Shown here: positions 26,313 to 36,249 of the stretch, piece after piece
How positions within the stretch are numbered: the stretch's first letter is position 1
How the letters are laid out: every line of letters begins with the position of its first letter
DNA from: CAITWD01 sp963842065
GTDB taxonomy: Bacteria; Actinomycetota; Thermoleophilia; Miltoncostaeales; Miltoncostaeaceae
NCBI GenBank assembly: GCA_963842065.1
Contig: CAWJEW010000003.1
Location: forward strand, 62,001 to 126,000
Direction: 5' to 3'
DNA length: 64,000 nt
Program-made: the position numbers and the translations under genes
Notes under the pieces: generated by a model
The model's database searches: none
What the model was told of the DNA's origin: nothing
What the model saw: the letters and a program-made list of their open reading frames with translations, nothing else

Positions 26313-29300
26313 GGCCGTCTCCTGTTCGGTGTTCGCCGCCCGCGACGGCGCTAGCTGGATAAGAACTCGGTCGCGCTCCTGCGTGGTGAGGTCGCGCGTC
26401 ACGCGAGATGCGGCGAGACTCGAGTAGCTGAGACTGAGGCACGCAGACGTCGCACGTCACCGCCCGGACCGTGCCGCCGTCGTTGAGCACGAGGACCTGG
26501 TGCCCATCCGCCGACACGGCCACGGTGTAGTCATGACGATCGCCGCTCGATACGTCGAGCACTGTTACGCCGCGACGCCAGTCCCAGAGACGCATCCCGT
26601 CGAAACCCGCACTTGCCAGGTACTGCCCACTCGCGGAGAAGGCGACGTCGACAACCTCTCCGGTGTGTCCACGGAGGACGATCGGCGGCCGGTCCCCGGT
26701 CAGGTCAAACACACGCACGAGGTGGTCTGAGCCGGCACTCGCCAGGTATCGCCCGTCCGGACTGAAGGCCAAGCCGAATACCTGACCCGGCTGCTGGGCA
26801 ATCGTTCGAAGCGAACCGTTCGGACCCCAAAGCATCGTTGCGCCGTCCGCGGTTCCGATCGCGACGACCCCGCCGTCCGGCGCGAGCGCCACTGACGTCG
26901 GCGAGCCATTGATCGGAGCGCTGACAGGCCGGGCCCCGTTTCGCACGTCAACGCGAAAGACGCTCGACGTGGTCGCGGCCACCAGTGTGCGACCGTCCGG
27001 CGTGAGGGCAAACTGCTCGGGTGCCGCCGTGGATGGGCCCATGGCGAACAGCGTCTGCCCAAGGGCGTTCCGAACCTGGAGGTGGCCATCGGCGTATCCG
27101 GCGACGATGGTCCGACCATCTGGTGTGATTGCTGCCGCCGATACCCCGCTGCCATCCTGCCCGTACAGCTGTGACGTCGCATCCGAGGCTGGCGTCCACA
27201 CGCGCGCGTCGCCGTTCGCGTCGATCACCACGGCCCGTCCATCCTGGAGGAACGCGAGGCTCCCCTTGGAGTTGTCACCCGCCGACGACAACGGCAGGGC
27301 GGGATCCGTGAGCGTCGGATCGATCGCCGCCTGCCAATCCCACGAACGTGCCGAACCGTCGAACGCCACGGCGAGGAGCCGGTCTTGGACCGGATCGAAT
27401 GCGACTCGGAAGCCCGTCCCGGTCAGGCCGACCAGGTCGCCCACCTGCTGCCCGCCGGGAAGCGACCACAGCCGAATCTGGCTGTCTCCGTCCGCGCTGG
27501 CCGCCGTTCGTCCGTCTGGGGCGATTGCGACCCAATTCGAACCCTCGGGTTCCTTCACCCGCATCACGCGGACGAGTTGGTCGCCCGCAACCCTCCAGAT
27601 GAAGAATCCGTCCAGGGCTGCTGCGGCGACGTACCTGCCGCCCGCACCAGAGCTGACCCAGTTGATGTCGTCGAGGCCCTGGAGCGCCGCACCCGCGACG
27701 GGGTGGCCTCCCCGCCACGCTGACACGGCGCCGTTCGCGTCGTCCAGTAGGATAAGGCCCCCCGCTGCGGGCGCCACGGAGACGTACTGGTCATTCGTGT
27801 GCACCAGGACCGTCGGCGCGCCGCCATCTGCGCTCCACTGCCGCGCCACGCCGTCGTTGCCGACGGTGACGAATCCGGTCCCGCCTGGGGTCGCGGCAAT
27901 GGCCTGGGCCGTCGGATGCTGGCCGATGATGTGCGCCGGCGAGGGCGGGATGCCAACGGCGACGTTGCCTGCCTGGTCAATCGTCGCGACCCTGCCACCT
28001 GAGAGCCCGACCATGTCGACAATTGGCGAGGTCGACCAGGCCACGGCCTGCAGGTGCTGCCCATGCGTGTCATGGAGCGAGTCCCATATCGACATCTTGC
28101 CGGTGTCGGAGACCAGGGCGATGCGGCCGTTTCCAACGTCAGCCAACGCCACGAAGTGCCCCTGCGGGAGACGTACCGCGGCCCGCACGTAATCCTCGTG
28201 CAACGCGAGGCGAAGTTCGTCCTCCGAGGCGACATCCGCACGCGCCCGGTATCCCTGCACGCCGAGCAGCACGGCGAGCTCGGGGTCCTGACTGAGCTGG
28301 AGCGCGCTGGCGTTGACAAGCGACTGCGAGAGCGCGGACTCGCGTGCGTTGTCGGCATCGTTCTTCTGAATCAAGGCGATGACCGCAACCACCGCGACGA
28401 TGATCAGCGCGGCCGCGAGGCCGCCGACCCCGATCCGCAGCCGCCGCGATCGCGCGCGGCGTTCGCGATCCGCGCGATCGATGCTCGCGGCGAGAAATGC
28501 CCGTTCGCGCTCATTGAGCCCCTCGGTGCCCTGCTCCTGCCAGAGCGCCAGCGCGCACCGGCGAACAGCAGCCCCGCGTCGCTGCGACCCGAGCGCTCCC
28601 ATTCGCCGGCTGCGTCGGTGAGCAGTCGCCGTTGGCGGAGCCGTTCGCGGTCCTGCTCGATCCACTTTCGCAGCTCCGGCCAGCCGCGGATCAGTGCCTC
28701 GTGGGTGATCTCGACCGTCGTCCCACCTGAGTCGTCGCGGCTCTGGTCGGTCGTGACCAGACGCTCGGTCGCCAGCGCGCCGACCACCGCCTCGACGTCG
28801 GCGCGGTCGTCCGGAACCAGGACCAGTTCATCGAAGTCGACCCGTCGGCGCGTGTCCTCGCTGCCCTCACCCGGCTGGACGAGCCGCAGCAGCACCCGTC
28901 GCGCGATCCTCTGGCGCTCGGGTGACAGCGACTGGTAGGCCGCGTTGGCGCGCTTCGCGAGCGCCCCGTCGACCCCGCCGCTGGCGGTGTACGCCGACAG
29001 GGTCAGCGTCGCGCCGCGCCGCTGGCGCCAAAGCTCGAAGAGCAGGTACTCAAGCAGCGGCAGCGCGCCCGGCTCGTCCACGACATCTTCCATGATCGTG
29101 CGCGCGAGCCCGGGCTCGAGTTGGAGCCCCGCCCGCCTGGCGGGCTCTTCGATCACGCGGCGCAACCCGGCCGGATCGAGCGGGCCGACGATGAGTTGGG
29201 TGTCACCCAGCAGGGCCCGCAGACGCGGGTACTCCGCGCAGCGCGGCACGAAGTCGGCGCGCATCGCGAGGATCACGATGAGGCGTCCCGCCGGAATCGT

Positions 29301-31085
29301 CGCAGCGAACACCAGGGTGTCGATGAAGGCGGCCCGCGCGGCGGCGCTCGGGCAGTTGGTGAACGTCTCCTCGAACTGATCGACCACGAGCACGGCCGCC
29401 GCGGGACGCGACGCACCGAGCGCACGCCCGGCCCAGTCATCGAGGGCCGAGGCGCGCGCGAGAAGCTCCGCCGCCTCAGGTGGCGCCTCGTCCAACCCCA
29501 TCCGACCCAGCGCATCGGCGAGGGCACCGAGTGGGTCATCGCCCGGCGTCATGACCGCAATCGGCCACTCCTCGCTGCCCGTGATCGCTCCGGCCCGTAG
29601 CGCGCTAATGATCCCGGCGCGGACGAGCGAGCTCTTGCCGTTGCCGGAGGCGCCGAGCACCGCGAGGAACCGCAGCATCCGCAACTGCGCGATGGCGTCG
29701 GCGATCTCGGCCTCCCGGCCGACATAGAACCGGGCGTCATCCTCGTCGAAGGCGGCGAGACCCTGGTACGGGCAGACCGCGGCCACCTCTGCGGCCGTCG
29801 CTGCGGAGCCGTCCCCGCCCCCACGGACGAGCCAGGCCAAATTGTCGATGGCCTCGGCCTCGTCGGTGGTGCGGAGATCGACCCATGGGCGGGAGGCCAA
29901 GAACGACAGGCTTGGATCGTGGGGTGGGGGAGCGCCCGGCAGGAGCACCGCGACGATCCGGAATCCCCGGTCGCGCTCGGCGAGGTCCGCTGCGGCCGCG
30001 AGCCCCTCGCGCGCCCAGGCACCCAGGCCCTCCGTGCCGACGATCACCGCGCAGGCGTTGGAGGCGCGCAACCCTTCGGCAACGCTGTCGCCAGGCTCGG
30101 TCCAGGGGTCCAGGCGGCTGAGCCTGAGCCGGTCGGCGATGCGTGCGGCAGCGGGTGCATCCCGGGGATGGCGCAGGAGCGCGACGTCGTAGCGAAGGGC
30201 GAGCACCGCCCGCCCAAGCTCGCCGGCCGTTGCGTAACGCGCGGCTGGGTCTGCGGCCAGCGCCCGCAGCACCACCTCGTCGAAACCGGCGGGGAGGTCG
30301 GGCGCGATCTGGCTGACCGGGGGCGGCTCTTGTCGGTGCTCGGCAGCGCGCGGAGCGGCCATGGGAAACGGCACCTGCCCGGTGAGCGCCACATACAGGA
30401 CGCAGCCCAGCGCGTAGACGTCGGTGCGGGCATCGAGGGGCCCGCCGCTGATCTGCTCAGGCGCCAGATACTCGGGGGTACCCGCGCCGGGCCCGTCGCC
30501 GCGGTCCCGCAGCGTCCCCTCGGCCGGAATCGCGAGACCGAAATCACTCAGGAACGCGTGGTCGTCTGCACCGAGGCCGTCGAGCAGGATGTTCGCCGGC
30601 TTGACATCACGATGCACGAGCCCGTGGGCGTGGGCCGCGTCGAGGGCCTCGGCCACCTGTGCGATGATGCGCGCGGCACGCCCGGGTGGGATGCGCCCCT
30701 GTCGCGCGATTTCGTCCTCCAGCGTGGTGCCGCGCACCAGCTGCATCGCGATGTAGAGGCGACCCTGATCCTCGCCGGCCCCGTAGACGGCGACGATGTG
30801 CGGATGCTGGAGTCCCGCGGCGGCCTTGGCTTCGCTGACAAAGCGCAGCCGGAACCCCGGATCCTCGGCGAGGTCCGGTGCGATGACCTTGAGGGCGATC
30901 TCGCGCCCCAGTCGCGGATCGTAGGCGCGGTAGACTACGCCCATCCCGCCGCGTCCGATCAGCCCGTCGATCCGATAGCCAGCGACCTGCTCTCCGGCGG
31001 CGAGCAGGCCGTCGTTCGGCGAGGGCGCGCCGCCCGAGGCCTCGCGTCGGTTGGCCGACTGCGGCATCCACGTCGTTGGGGTCAT
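26296..31085 (-). pseudogene. Ser/Thr kinase-TIR-nSTAND-WD40 signalling protein, frameshifted
   Basis: Restored length is about 1,590 residues. Order: Hanks-type kinase (GRGGMGVVYRAYDP at 44-57, ALKV Lys 66, VHRDVKPANILL, SDFGLA, TPEYLAPEQ); TIR-like domain at about 295-420 (YDVALLRHPRDAPAAARIAD, VAVLLPGAPP, RPWVDLRTTDE); nSTAND1 NTPase (CPYQGLAAFDEDDARFYVGR, Walker A GASGNGKSS, VLVVDQFEETF); one transmembrane helix (AAALIIVAVVAVIALI); WD40 propeller (FSPDGRYLASAGSDHLVRVF and similar). A missing C near 28550 splits it into 31085-28404 and 28665-26296. A second shift near 26440 displaces the usual end (SRVTRDLTTQERDRVL). STAND proteins of this kind switch on by oligomerisation; TIR domains often hydrolyse NAD or signal by it. 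Likely a sensor/effector of a conflict system. Confidence 0.75.
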
Positions 31086-31141
31086 GCTGGGCGACAGTGC
31101 GGGGTGGCCCGGCCAAAGACGACCGGTGGCGCGAGCCTAGA

Positions 31142-32188
31142 TGACCCGCCTACACACGTTCCGAACGCCTGAGCGGTAGTCCGAACCTCCCGAGAGGCTG
31201 TGGGTGTCAAAGCTCACAGAACCCGGGAGGTTCGGATGTCTCGCCCTAACGCTGTCCTCACCCCGCGCGGGCGTCTTCGGCTGGTCGAGTTGGTGGAAGA
31301 CCATGGGCTCACACTCAGGCAGGCCGCGGCCTGCCTGAGTGTGAGCGTCTCGACCGCGTGGGAGTGGGTGACCCGCTGGCGCGTCGCCTCGCTCGACGAG
31401 CGCCAGGGGCTGGCGTGCCTGCACGATCGGTCCTGTGTTCCGCATCGCCAACCACGCAGGTTCGATCCACACACCCAGGCCCGGATCGTGCTCGCCCGTC
31501 GGCGCACCGGCTGGGGACCGCGGCTGATTGCCGGCGAACTGGGGATGGCCCATCAGAGCGTCTGGAAGGTCCTTGCTCGCCACGGGTGCTCGCGCATCGC
31601 CCGGGCACCCTGTGCGCGGGCAATTCGCTACGAGTGGCCCTGCCCGGGCGATCTGCTGCACATGGACACCAAGCGCTATGCGCGCTTTATGCGACCCGGT
31701 CACGCCGTGACCGGCGAGCGCGGCACCCGCTCACGCGGTGTCGGGTACACCTACGCCCACGCGATCATCGACGACCACTCACGCCTTGCGTATGTCGAGC
31801 TGCATCTCGACGAGCGCGCAGGCACCGTGACCGGGTTTACCCGGCGGGCGATCGAATGGTTTGGATCCCACGAAATCCGCGTGCGAGCGACTCATGACCG
31901 ATAACGCCTGGAGCTACACCAGAAACCAGTCGCTTGCCCAGTTGCTCGGCGACCAGAAGATCCGCCATCTGGTCACCCGGCCCTACCGCCCGCAGACCAA
32001 CGGCAAAATCGAGCGCTTTCACCAGACCATGGCCCGCGAATGGGGTCATGGCGTTGTCTATGCCAGCCACACCGACCGCCAGCGGGCGCTGCCATACTGG
32101 CTCCGTCACTACAACGAGCGGCGGACCCACAGCGCCCTCGGGGGTCAGGCTCCGATCAGTCGCGTTCGGAACCTGTGTAGGCACGACA
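31142..32188. mobile_element. IS481-family insertion sequence
   Basis: 1,047 bp. Ends read tgacccgcctacacacgttc (left) and, inverted, tgtcgtgcctacacaggttc (right), imperfect inverted repeats of roughly 27 bp. A 6-bp target duplication cctaga flanks it (31136-31141 and 32189-32194), matching the NCTAGN target preference known for IS481. It separates the FHA gene from the kinase-STAND gene. Confidence 0.88.
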
Positions 32189-32193
32189 CCTAG
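31236..32193 (+). pseudogene. IS481 transposase, frameshifted
   Basis: ATG 31236 with GGGAGG upstream. HTH region LRQAAACLSVSVSTAWEW; DDE core with LLHMDTKRYARF (first Asp), YAHAIIDDHSRLAYVEL, RLMTDNAWSYT (second Asp) and RPQTNGKIERFHQTM (Glu). A frame change near 31875 separates the first two thirds (stop 31902-31904) from the rest. The final TAG lies inside the target-site duplication. A programmed frameshift is possible but IS481 members usually have one frame. Confidence 0.82.
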
Positions 32194-32235
32194 ACCCTCG
32201 ACCACGCCCCTGTAAAGGACCCGAACACGACGTTG

Positions 32236-32913
32236 TTACGCGATATCACGACGTGATACAACGCCGGCCTCGACGGCAAGATGCACGAGCATCGCCCGCT
32301 TCTGGTTCTGCGGCAGCTGGCGGATGCCGAAGCGCACAAACAGCGCCCTGAGGTGTGTCTTGACGGCCGGCACGCTGAGGCAGACCTCGGCGGCAATCGC
32401 GTCGTTCGTCGCGGGCGCGGCGAAGGGATCCGCGAGGCTCGGCCGGCAGAGCGCCACCAGCACGCGCCGCTGCATCGGCGGGATCTGACCGGGTGCGACG
32501 GACTCGCGCCGGGCGTCGGTCGCGGCGCTCTTGCGCGCCGCCGGCGCGCGAAATTCGACCGTGGTGTCGCCCAGTTTCAGCGTGTCACGGTCTCGCAGCC
32601 GATGTCGCCCGAGGACGCGGTCGGTGTTGACCCAGGTTCCGTTGAGCGACAGGCCGTCGTCGACGACGGCCCACTCGTTGCCGACCCGCCGCAGCTCGGC
32701 GTGCGCGCGGGAGACGGTCGCGTCCCACGCGAAGGCGACATCGCAGGCGGCGTCCCGGCCGAGGTGGACCTGCTGCATGTCCCCCGTGAGGGCATAGATA
32801 TGCTGCGTTCCCTCACCATCCCGGTACACGAGGAACGGCAACCCGGCGCGCTCGGCCTCGAAGACCCGCGTCAGGTCCATCGGTCGGGACAGTTGGTGGT
32901 CCGGCTGCGGCAC
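32236..32913 (-). CDS. FHA-domain protein with C-terminal HTH
   Basis: 225 residues. FHA domain at about 45-125: VHLGRDAACDVAFAWDATVS, SRAHAEL, NGTWVNTDRV, the phosphothreonine-binding Arg, Ser and Asn. C-terminal LuxR-like or winged helix (NDAIAAEVCLSVPAVKTHLR, LFVRFGIRQLPQNQ). It likely binds a phosphorylated partner and DNA. The obvious partner is the kinase-STAND protein encoded downstream on the same strand, now separated by the IS481. GTG 32913 is the first start; ATG at 32880 is an alternative. Confidence 0.82.
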   Translation of the reverse strand: MPQPDHQLSRPMDLTRVFEAERAGLPFLVYRDGEGTQHIYALTGDMQQVHLGRDAACDVAFAWDATVSRAHAELRRVGNEWAVVDDGLSLNGTWVNTDRVLGRHRLRDRDTLKLGDTTVEFRAPAARKSAATDARRESVAPGQIPPMQRRVLVALCRPSLADPFAAPATNDAIAAEVCLSVPAVKTHLRALFVRFGIRQLPQNQKRAMLVHLAVEAGVVSRRDIA

Positions 32914-33184
32914 GTTGCCACCCCGCGCATACGGCGTCTCGGAATGAGTCTAGGCCGTGCCCACGCCGACGAGCGCCGCTCGCGTTCGACCGCGCCCGCG
33001 CGAGGGTGAACCAACTTGATACCTAGGGTCCCTGGCCGCACTGACCAGGCCGCGGAAAGCTGGTGGTGCCGGCCAGGACGCACCGCCGCCCCGGCCGGCA
33101 CCAGGACCAAGCGGACCGCAGTGTCGCCGTCACCGGCGTCGGCACCGGGGCCCGCGACCGGACGACCACACAAGGAGCCAAGCA

Positions 33185-33439
33185 ATGCCCTCCAAGAGAA
33201 CTGACGAGCAAGCGAGCAGCACGCATGTGGCGACGACGCCGAGTGAGGCACACCTCGACTACGGCGCGGCCCCCCAGGAGTTCCCGGAGGGTTGGGATGA
33301 GTTCGTCGTCGCGCGGTCCCGCTACCTCCGCGCACGCGGAATGTCCGACCGCAACGCTCCTGACGCCGACCCGACCCAGGAGCGTTCGCGCTTCGCGCCG
33401 ACCAGACAGCGCCTGCTGACGGAGCGTGTCACCGCCTGA
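33185..33439 (+). CDS. Small hypothetical protein
   Basis: 84 residues, ATG 33185 preceded by caaggagccaagca (good ribosome site at 8 nt). Hydrophilic with conserved-looking core EFPEGWDEFVVARSRYLRAR. No family recognised. Lies just upstream of the dehydrogenase and probably shares its transcript. Confidence 0.5.
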   Translation: MPSKRTDEQASSTHVATTPSEAHLDYGAAPQEFPEGWDEFVVARSRYLRARGMSDRNAPDADPTQERSRFAPTRQRLLTERVTA

Positions 33440-33506
33440 CCGGCTGAACCGCGAACGGCGCGCCGCCTCGTACAGCAGGGGACGGGCGCAGCCAGGAGGA
33501 TCACCA

Positions 33507-35072
33507 ATGCCGCCAACAGAGACTCCACTCATGGCGCACCCCGGCGCGACGGAAATGACTTCCGCCGCGCCCGGCGGCGCCGGCATCCGCCGGTCAGAGG
33601 CTGGGGCGCCGAGGTCGGCGGTGGACGGAGTCCTTCCGTGCGAGCTGTTGATCGGCGGTCGCTGGGTGGCGGCGGCCGGTGGGCGCCGACTGGCGGTCGA
33701 AGACCCCGCCACGGAGCGCCCCGTTGCCTGGGTCGCAGATGCCGCGCCGTCGGATTGCCTCGCTGCGCTCGAGGCGGCCGCCGGGGCCCAATCGGAGTGG
33801 GGGCTGGCGGCGCCGCGCGAGCGCAGCCGCATCCTGCGTCACGCCGCCGAGCAGCTGCGCCGGCAGACGGCCTCGGTGGCGCAGCTCATCACGCGCGAGA
33901 TGGGCAAGCCGCTCTCCGAGTCGCGGGCCGAGGTCGCCTTCGCCGCCGACTACCTCGAGTGGTTCGCCGATCAGGCGGGGCGGATCGACGGCTACCTGAC
34001 ACGTTCCCCCGACGGGAGTCGCCGTCACATCGTCACGCGGGCCCCGATCGGACCGTGCCTGATCATCACCGCATGGAACTTCCCGCTCGTGATCCCCGCC
34101 CGGGCAGTCGCGGCCGCGCTGGCGGCGGGTTGTACGGTCGTGCTGCGTCCGAGCTCGTCGGCTCCGCTCGCCTCGTTGGTGCTCGCACGCTGTCTGTGCG
34201 CCGCCGGGCTGCCCCCCGGGGTGCTGAACGTCGTCGTCTCGTCGGATGACGACGCCACGGATCCGCTGCTGGAAGACGGTCGCATCCGCAAGCTCACCTT
34301 CACCGGATCCGCCGCGATCGGTCGCCAGCTGATCGCGCGGAGCGCCGCGCAGCTCGTCCGGACCTCGATGGAGCTCGGCGGCTGCGCACCGTTTCTCGTG
34401 TTCGCCGACGCCGATCTCGATGCCGCGGTGGCGGGCGCGGTGGCCGCCAAGATGCGCAACAGCGGCGCGTCGTGCACGGCGGCCAACCGCTTCTACGTCG
34501 AGCACGGCATCTACGACGAGTTCGCGCGGCGGCTGGCCGCGCAGGTGGCGCGCGTGCGCATCGGCCCCGGCGTCCGCGAAGGGGTCACCTGCGGTCCGAT
34601 GATCGCGGCCCGCGAGGTCCACCGCCTGACCGCGCTGGTCGACGACGCCGTCGCCCGCGGTGCACGCACGCTCCTGGCCGGCGGACCGGTGCCCGGCGCC
34701 GGGCATTTCTTCGCACCGGTCGTGATGTGCGACGTCCCGCCACAGGCGCGCGTGATGCGCGAGGAGATCTTCGGGCCGATCGTCGCGCTCGCACCGTTCC
34801 TGCACGAGGAAGAGGCAGTATGCGTGGCCGATGCGCACCCCGCCGGTCTCGCCGCCTACCTCTACACCGGGGACCCCGTCCGCGCCACCCGCCTCACCGA
34901 CTGCATCCACGCGGGCATGATCGCGGTCAACTGCGCGCGCGTTTCGTGCGTGGCGGCCCCGTTTGGCGGCGTCGGCCAGTCCGGGTTTGGCGTTGCCGGC
35001 GGCGTCGAGGGCATCGACGAATACCTGGTCACGCGGTGCACGACGATGCCGTCATCACGACGCGAGCACTGA
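33507..35072 (+). CDS. NAD(P)-dependent aldehyde dehydrogenase, succinate-semialdehyde-like
   Basis: 521 residues from ATG 33507 (AGGAGG upstream). ALDH fold: PIGPCLIITAWNFPLV, KLTFTGSAAIGRQL, catalytic Glu in SMELGGCAPF, catalytic Cys in NSGASCTAANRFYV, EEIFGPIVALAPF, and FGGVGQSGFGVAGG. The Cys neighbourhood (CTAANR) fits the succinate-semialdehyde group. It oxidises an aldehyde to the acid with reduction of NAD(P). The N-terminal 45 residues are extra relative to most members. No GABA genes nearby, so substrate is tentative. Confidence 0.85.
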   Translation: MPPTETPLMAHPGATEMTSAAPGGAGIRRSEAGAPRSAVDGVLPCELLIGGRWVAAAGGRRLAVEDPATERPVAWVADAAPSDCLAALEAAAGAQSEWGLAAPRERSRILRHAAEQLRRQTASVAQLITREMGKPLSESRAEVAFAADYLEWFADQAGRIDGYLTRSPDGSRRHIVTRAPIGPCLIITAWNFPLVIPARAVAAALAAGCTVVLRPSSSAPLASLVLARCLCAAGLPPGVLNVVVSSDDDATDPLLEDGRIRKLTFTGSAAIGRQLIARSAAQLVRTSMELGGCAPFLVFADADLDAAVAGAVAAKMRNSGASCTAANRFYVEHGIYDEFARRLAAQVARVRIGPGVREGVTCGPMIAAREVHRLTALVDDAVARGARTLLAGGPVPGAGHFFAPVVMCDVPPQARVMREEIFGPIVALAPFLHEEEAVCVADAHPAGLAAYLYTGDPVRATRLTDCIHAGMIAVNCARVSCVAAPFGGVGQSGFGVAGGVEGIDEYLVTRCTTMPSSRREH

Positions 35073-35672
35073 TCGCCGTGACCTCGGCGCCGGCTGCCGC
35101 CGGGCCGGATGGAGAACGGTGTGCTCGCCACGAGCACGATCCGTGCGCGGCGGCAACCCGTCTGTGAGGTTGAGACCGTCCGCGACTTGGCGAGGTCCTA
35201 TCTGCACGCGCACGCGGGGGTCCTCGCGCCATCGTCAGAAGACGTTGGGGCTGCGTCAGAAACGTTGGGGCCGCCGTTGAGACGCAGGAATCGGAGTCAG
35301 ATCAGGGCCTACGCAGCGGAGAGGCGAGCCACCGAGAAGATCCCCACCGAAGTTGGCGAACAGTTGGGAACCCATTTGAGGATTTGTGTGACTGCTCTGC
35401 GGGGTCCACGGCGCGCTGGAGGCGCGCGGTCAGGTCGCGCCGCTCGTCCCCGGTGCGGTAGTTTTGGCGGCGGCCCCGATCGAGACTGGCGCGCACCGCG
35501 ACCGTGCGCTGGCTGACCTCGAGGCGCACCGCCCTTGTCCGCTGCCGACCCGGCTGTCCAGCGCGCCGACGTCCTTGCCGCGCGCGCTCAGTAACTCGAT
35601 CAGCGTGGTTGCGCCCAGGAGGTCAGGGCGGGCAAGGCGACGGGCGCGAGCGAGCGAGGCGCGCTCTGCCTC
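35073..35672. other. Gene-free stretch with remnant of locus D
   Basis: No supported complete gene. Residues from the helical domain (ARASLARARRL) can be read at about 35630-35660 in a different frame, marking the broken end of locus D. A minus-strand 75-codon frame at 35302 has no recognisable motif. Confidence 0.4.
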
Positions 35673-35912
35673 TCATGACCGGTGCCCTTCGAGGGCATGC
35701 GCGATCTGCGCGGTGGTGGCCTCGGCGCCCAGCCCGAGCTCCACGGCGGCCGCTCTGTGGAGCGTCTGCAGCGACGCGATCGTCGTGAAGGTCGTAAGGT
35801 CGGGGCTGCGGCCGGCGACGATGTCCGCGCGCAGCCCGTCGAGGGCCGCCACCGATTCGCTGCGAGCTGTCTCGATCCTCTCCAGGTTCTCGTGGGCGGG
35901 CGTGACGTCCAT
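35673..35912 (-). pseudogene. Locus D: truncated helical-domain paralogue
   Basis: 79 residues from ATG 35912 with AGGAGGAA upstream: MDVTPAHENLERIETARSES, VAALDGLRADIVAGRS, TTAQIAHALEGHRS. It corresponds to the first half of the helical domain in loci A-C, then frame and sequence degrade. Upstream (to about 36030) only the tail of the CxxC partner remains (KKNK-like codons). Most diverged of the four copies. Confidence 0.6.
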
Positions 35913-36249
35913 GGGACTCTTCCTCCTTGTCGAGCTGATCTCCGGCGCGAGCTTCCGCGCGAGCGCCGAGGGTCCGCGTCTACGCGGCGAACTACGACTT
36001 CTTCTGCCTGTCTTGTTCTTCTTCGCGGCGGAGTCCTCCTGCGAATGGAGGCCTTCTGGCCAGGACCGCGCTCGGCCATCCATCGTCCGGCCGTGCCCTC
36101 ACGGGCGTGGAGCTCCTGGTCGGACTCGCCATGGGAGGGCCGTCTCAACCGGCTCCTCGCCCGTGAGGGCTGGCCGAGCCCCCTCCCGCTCCGCGTGCTC
36201 TGAGCTTCTCGTACTCGAGCGTGAGATCGCCCCTCGCGAGGCGGCCATC

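Noticed and set aside
31860..31910. Programmed frameshift in the IS481 transposase
   Set aside because: No clear slippery heptamer and the family normally has a single frame; treated as a mutation.
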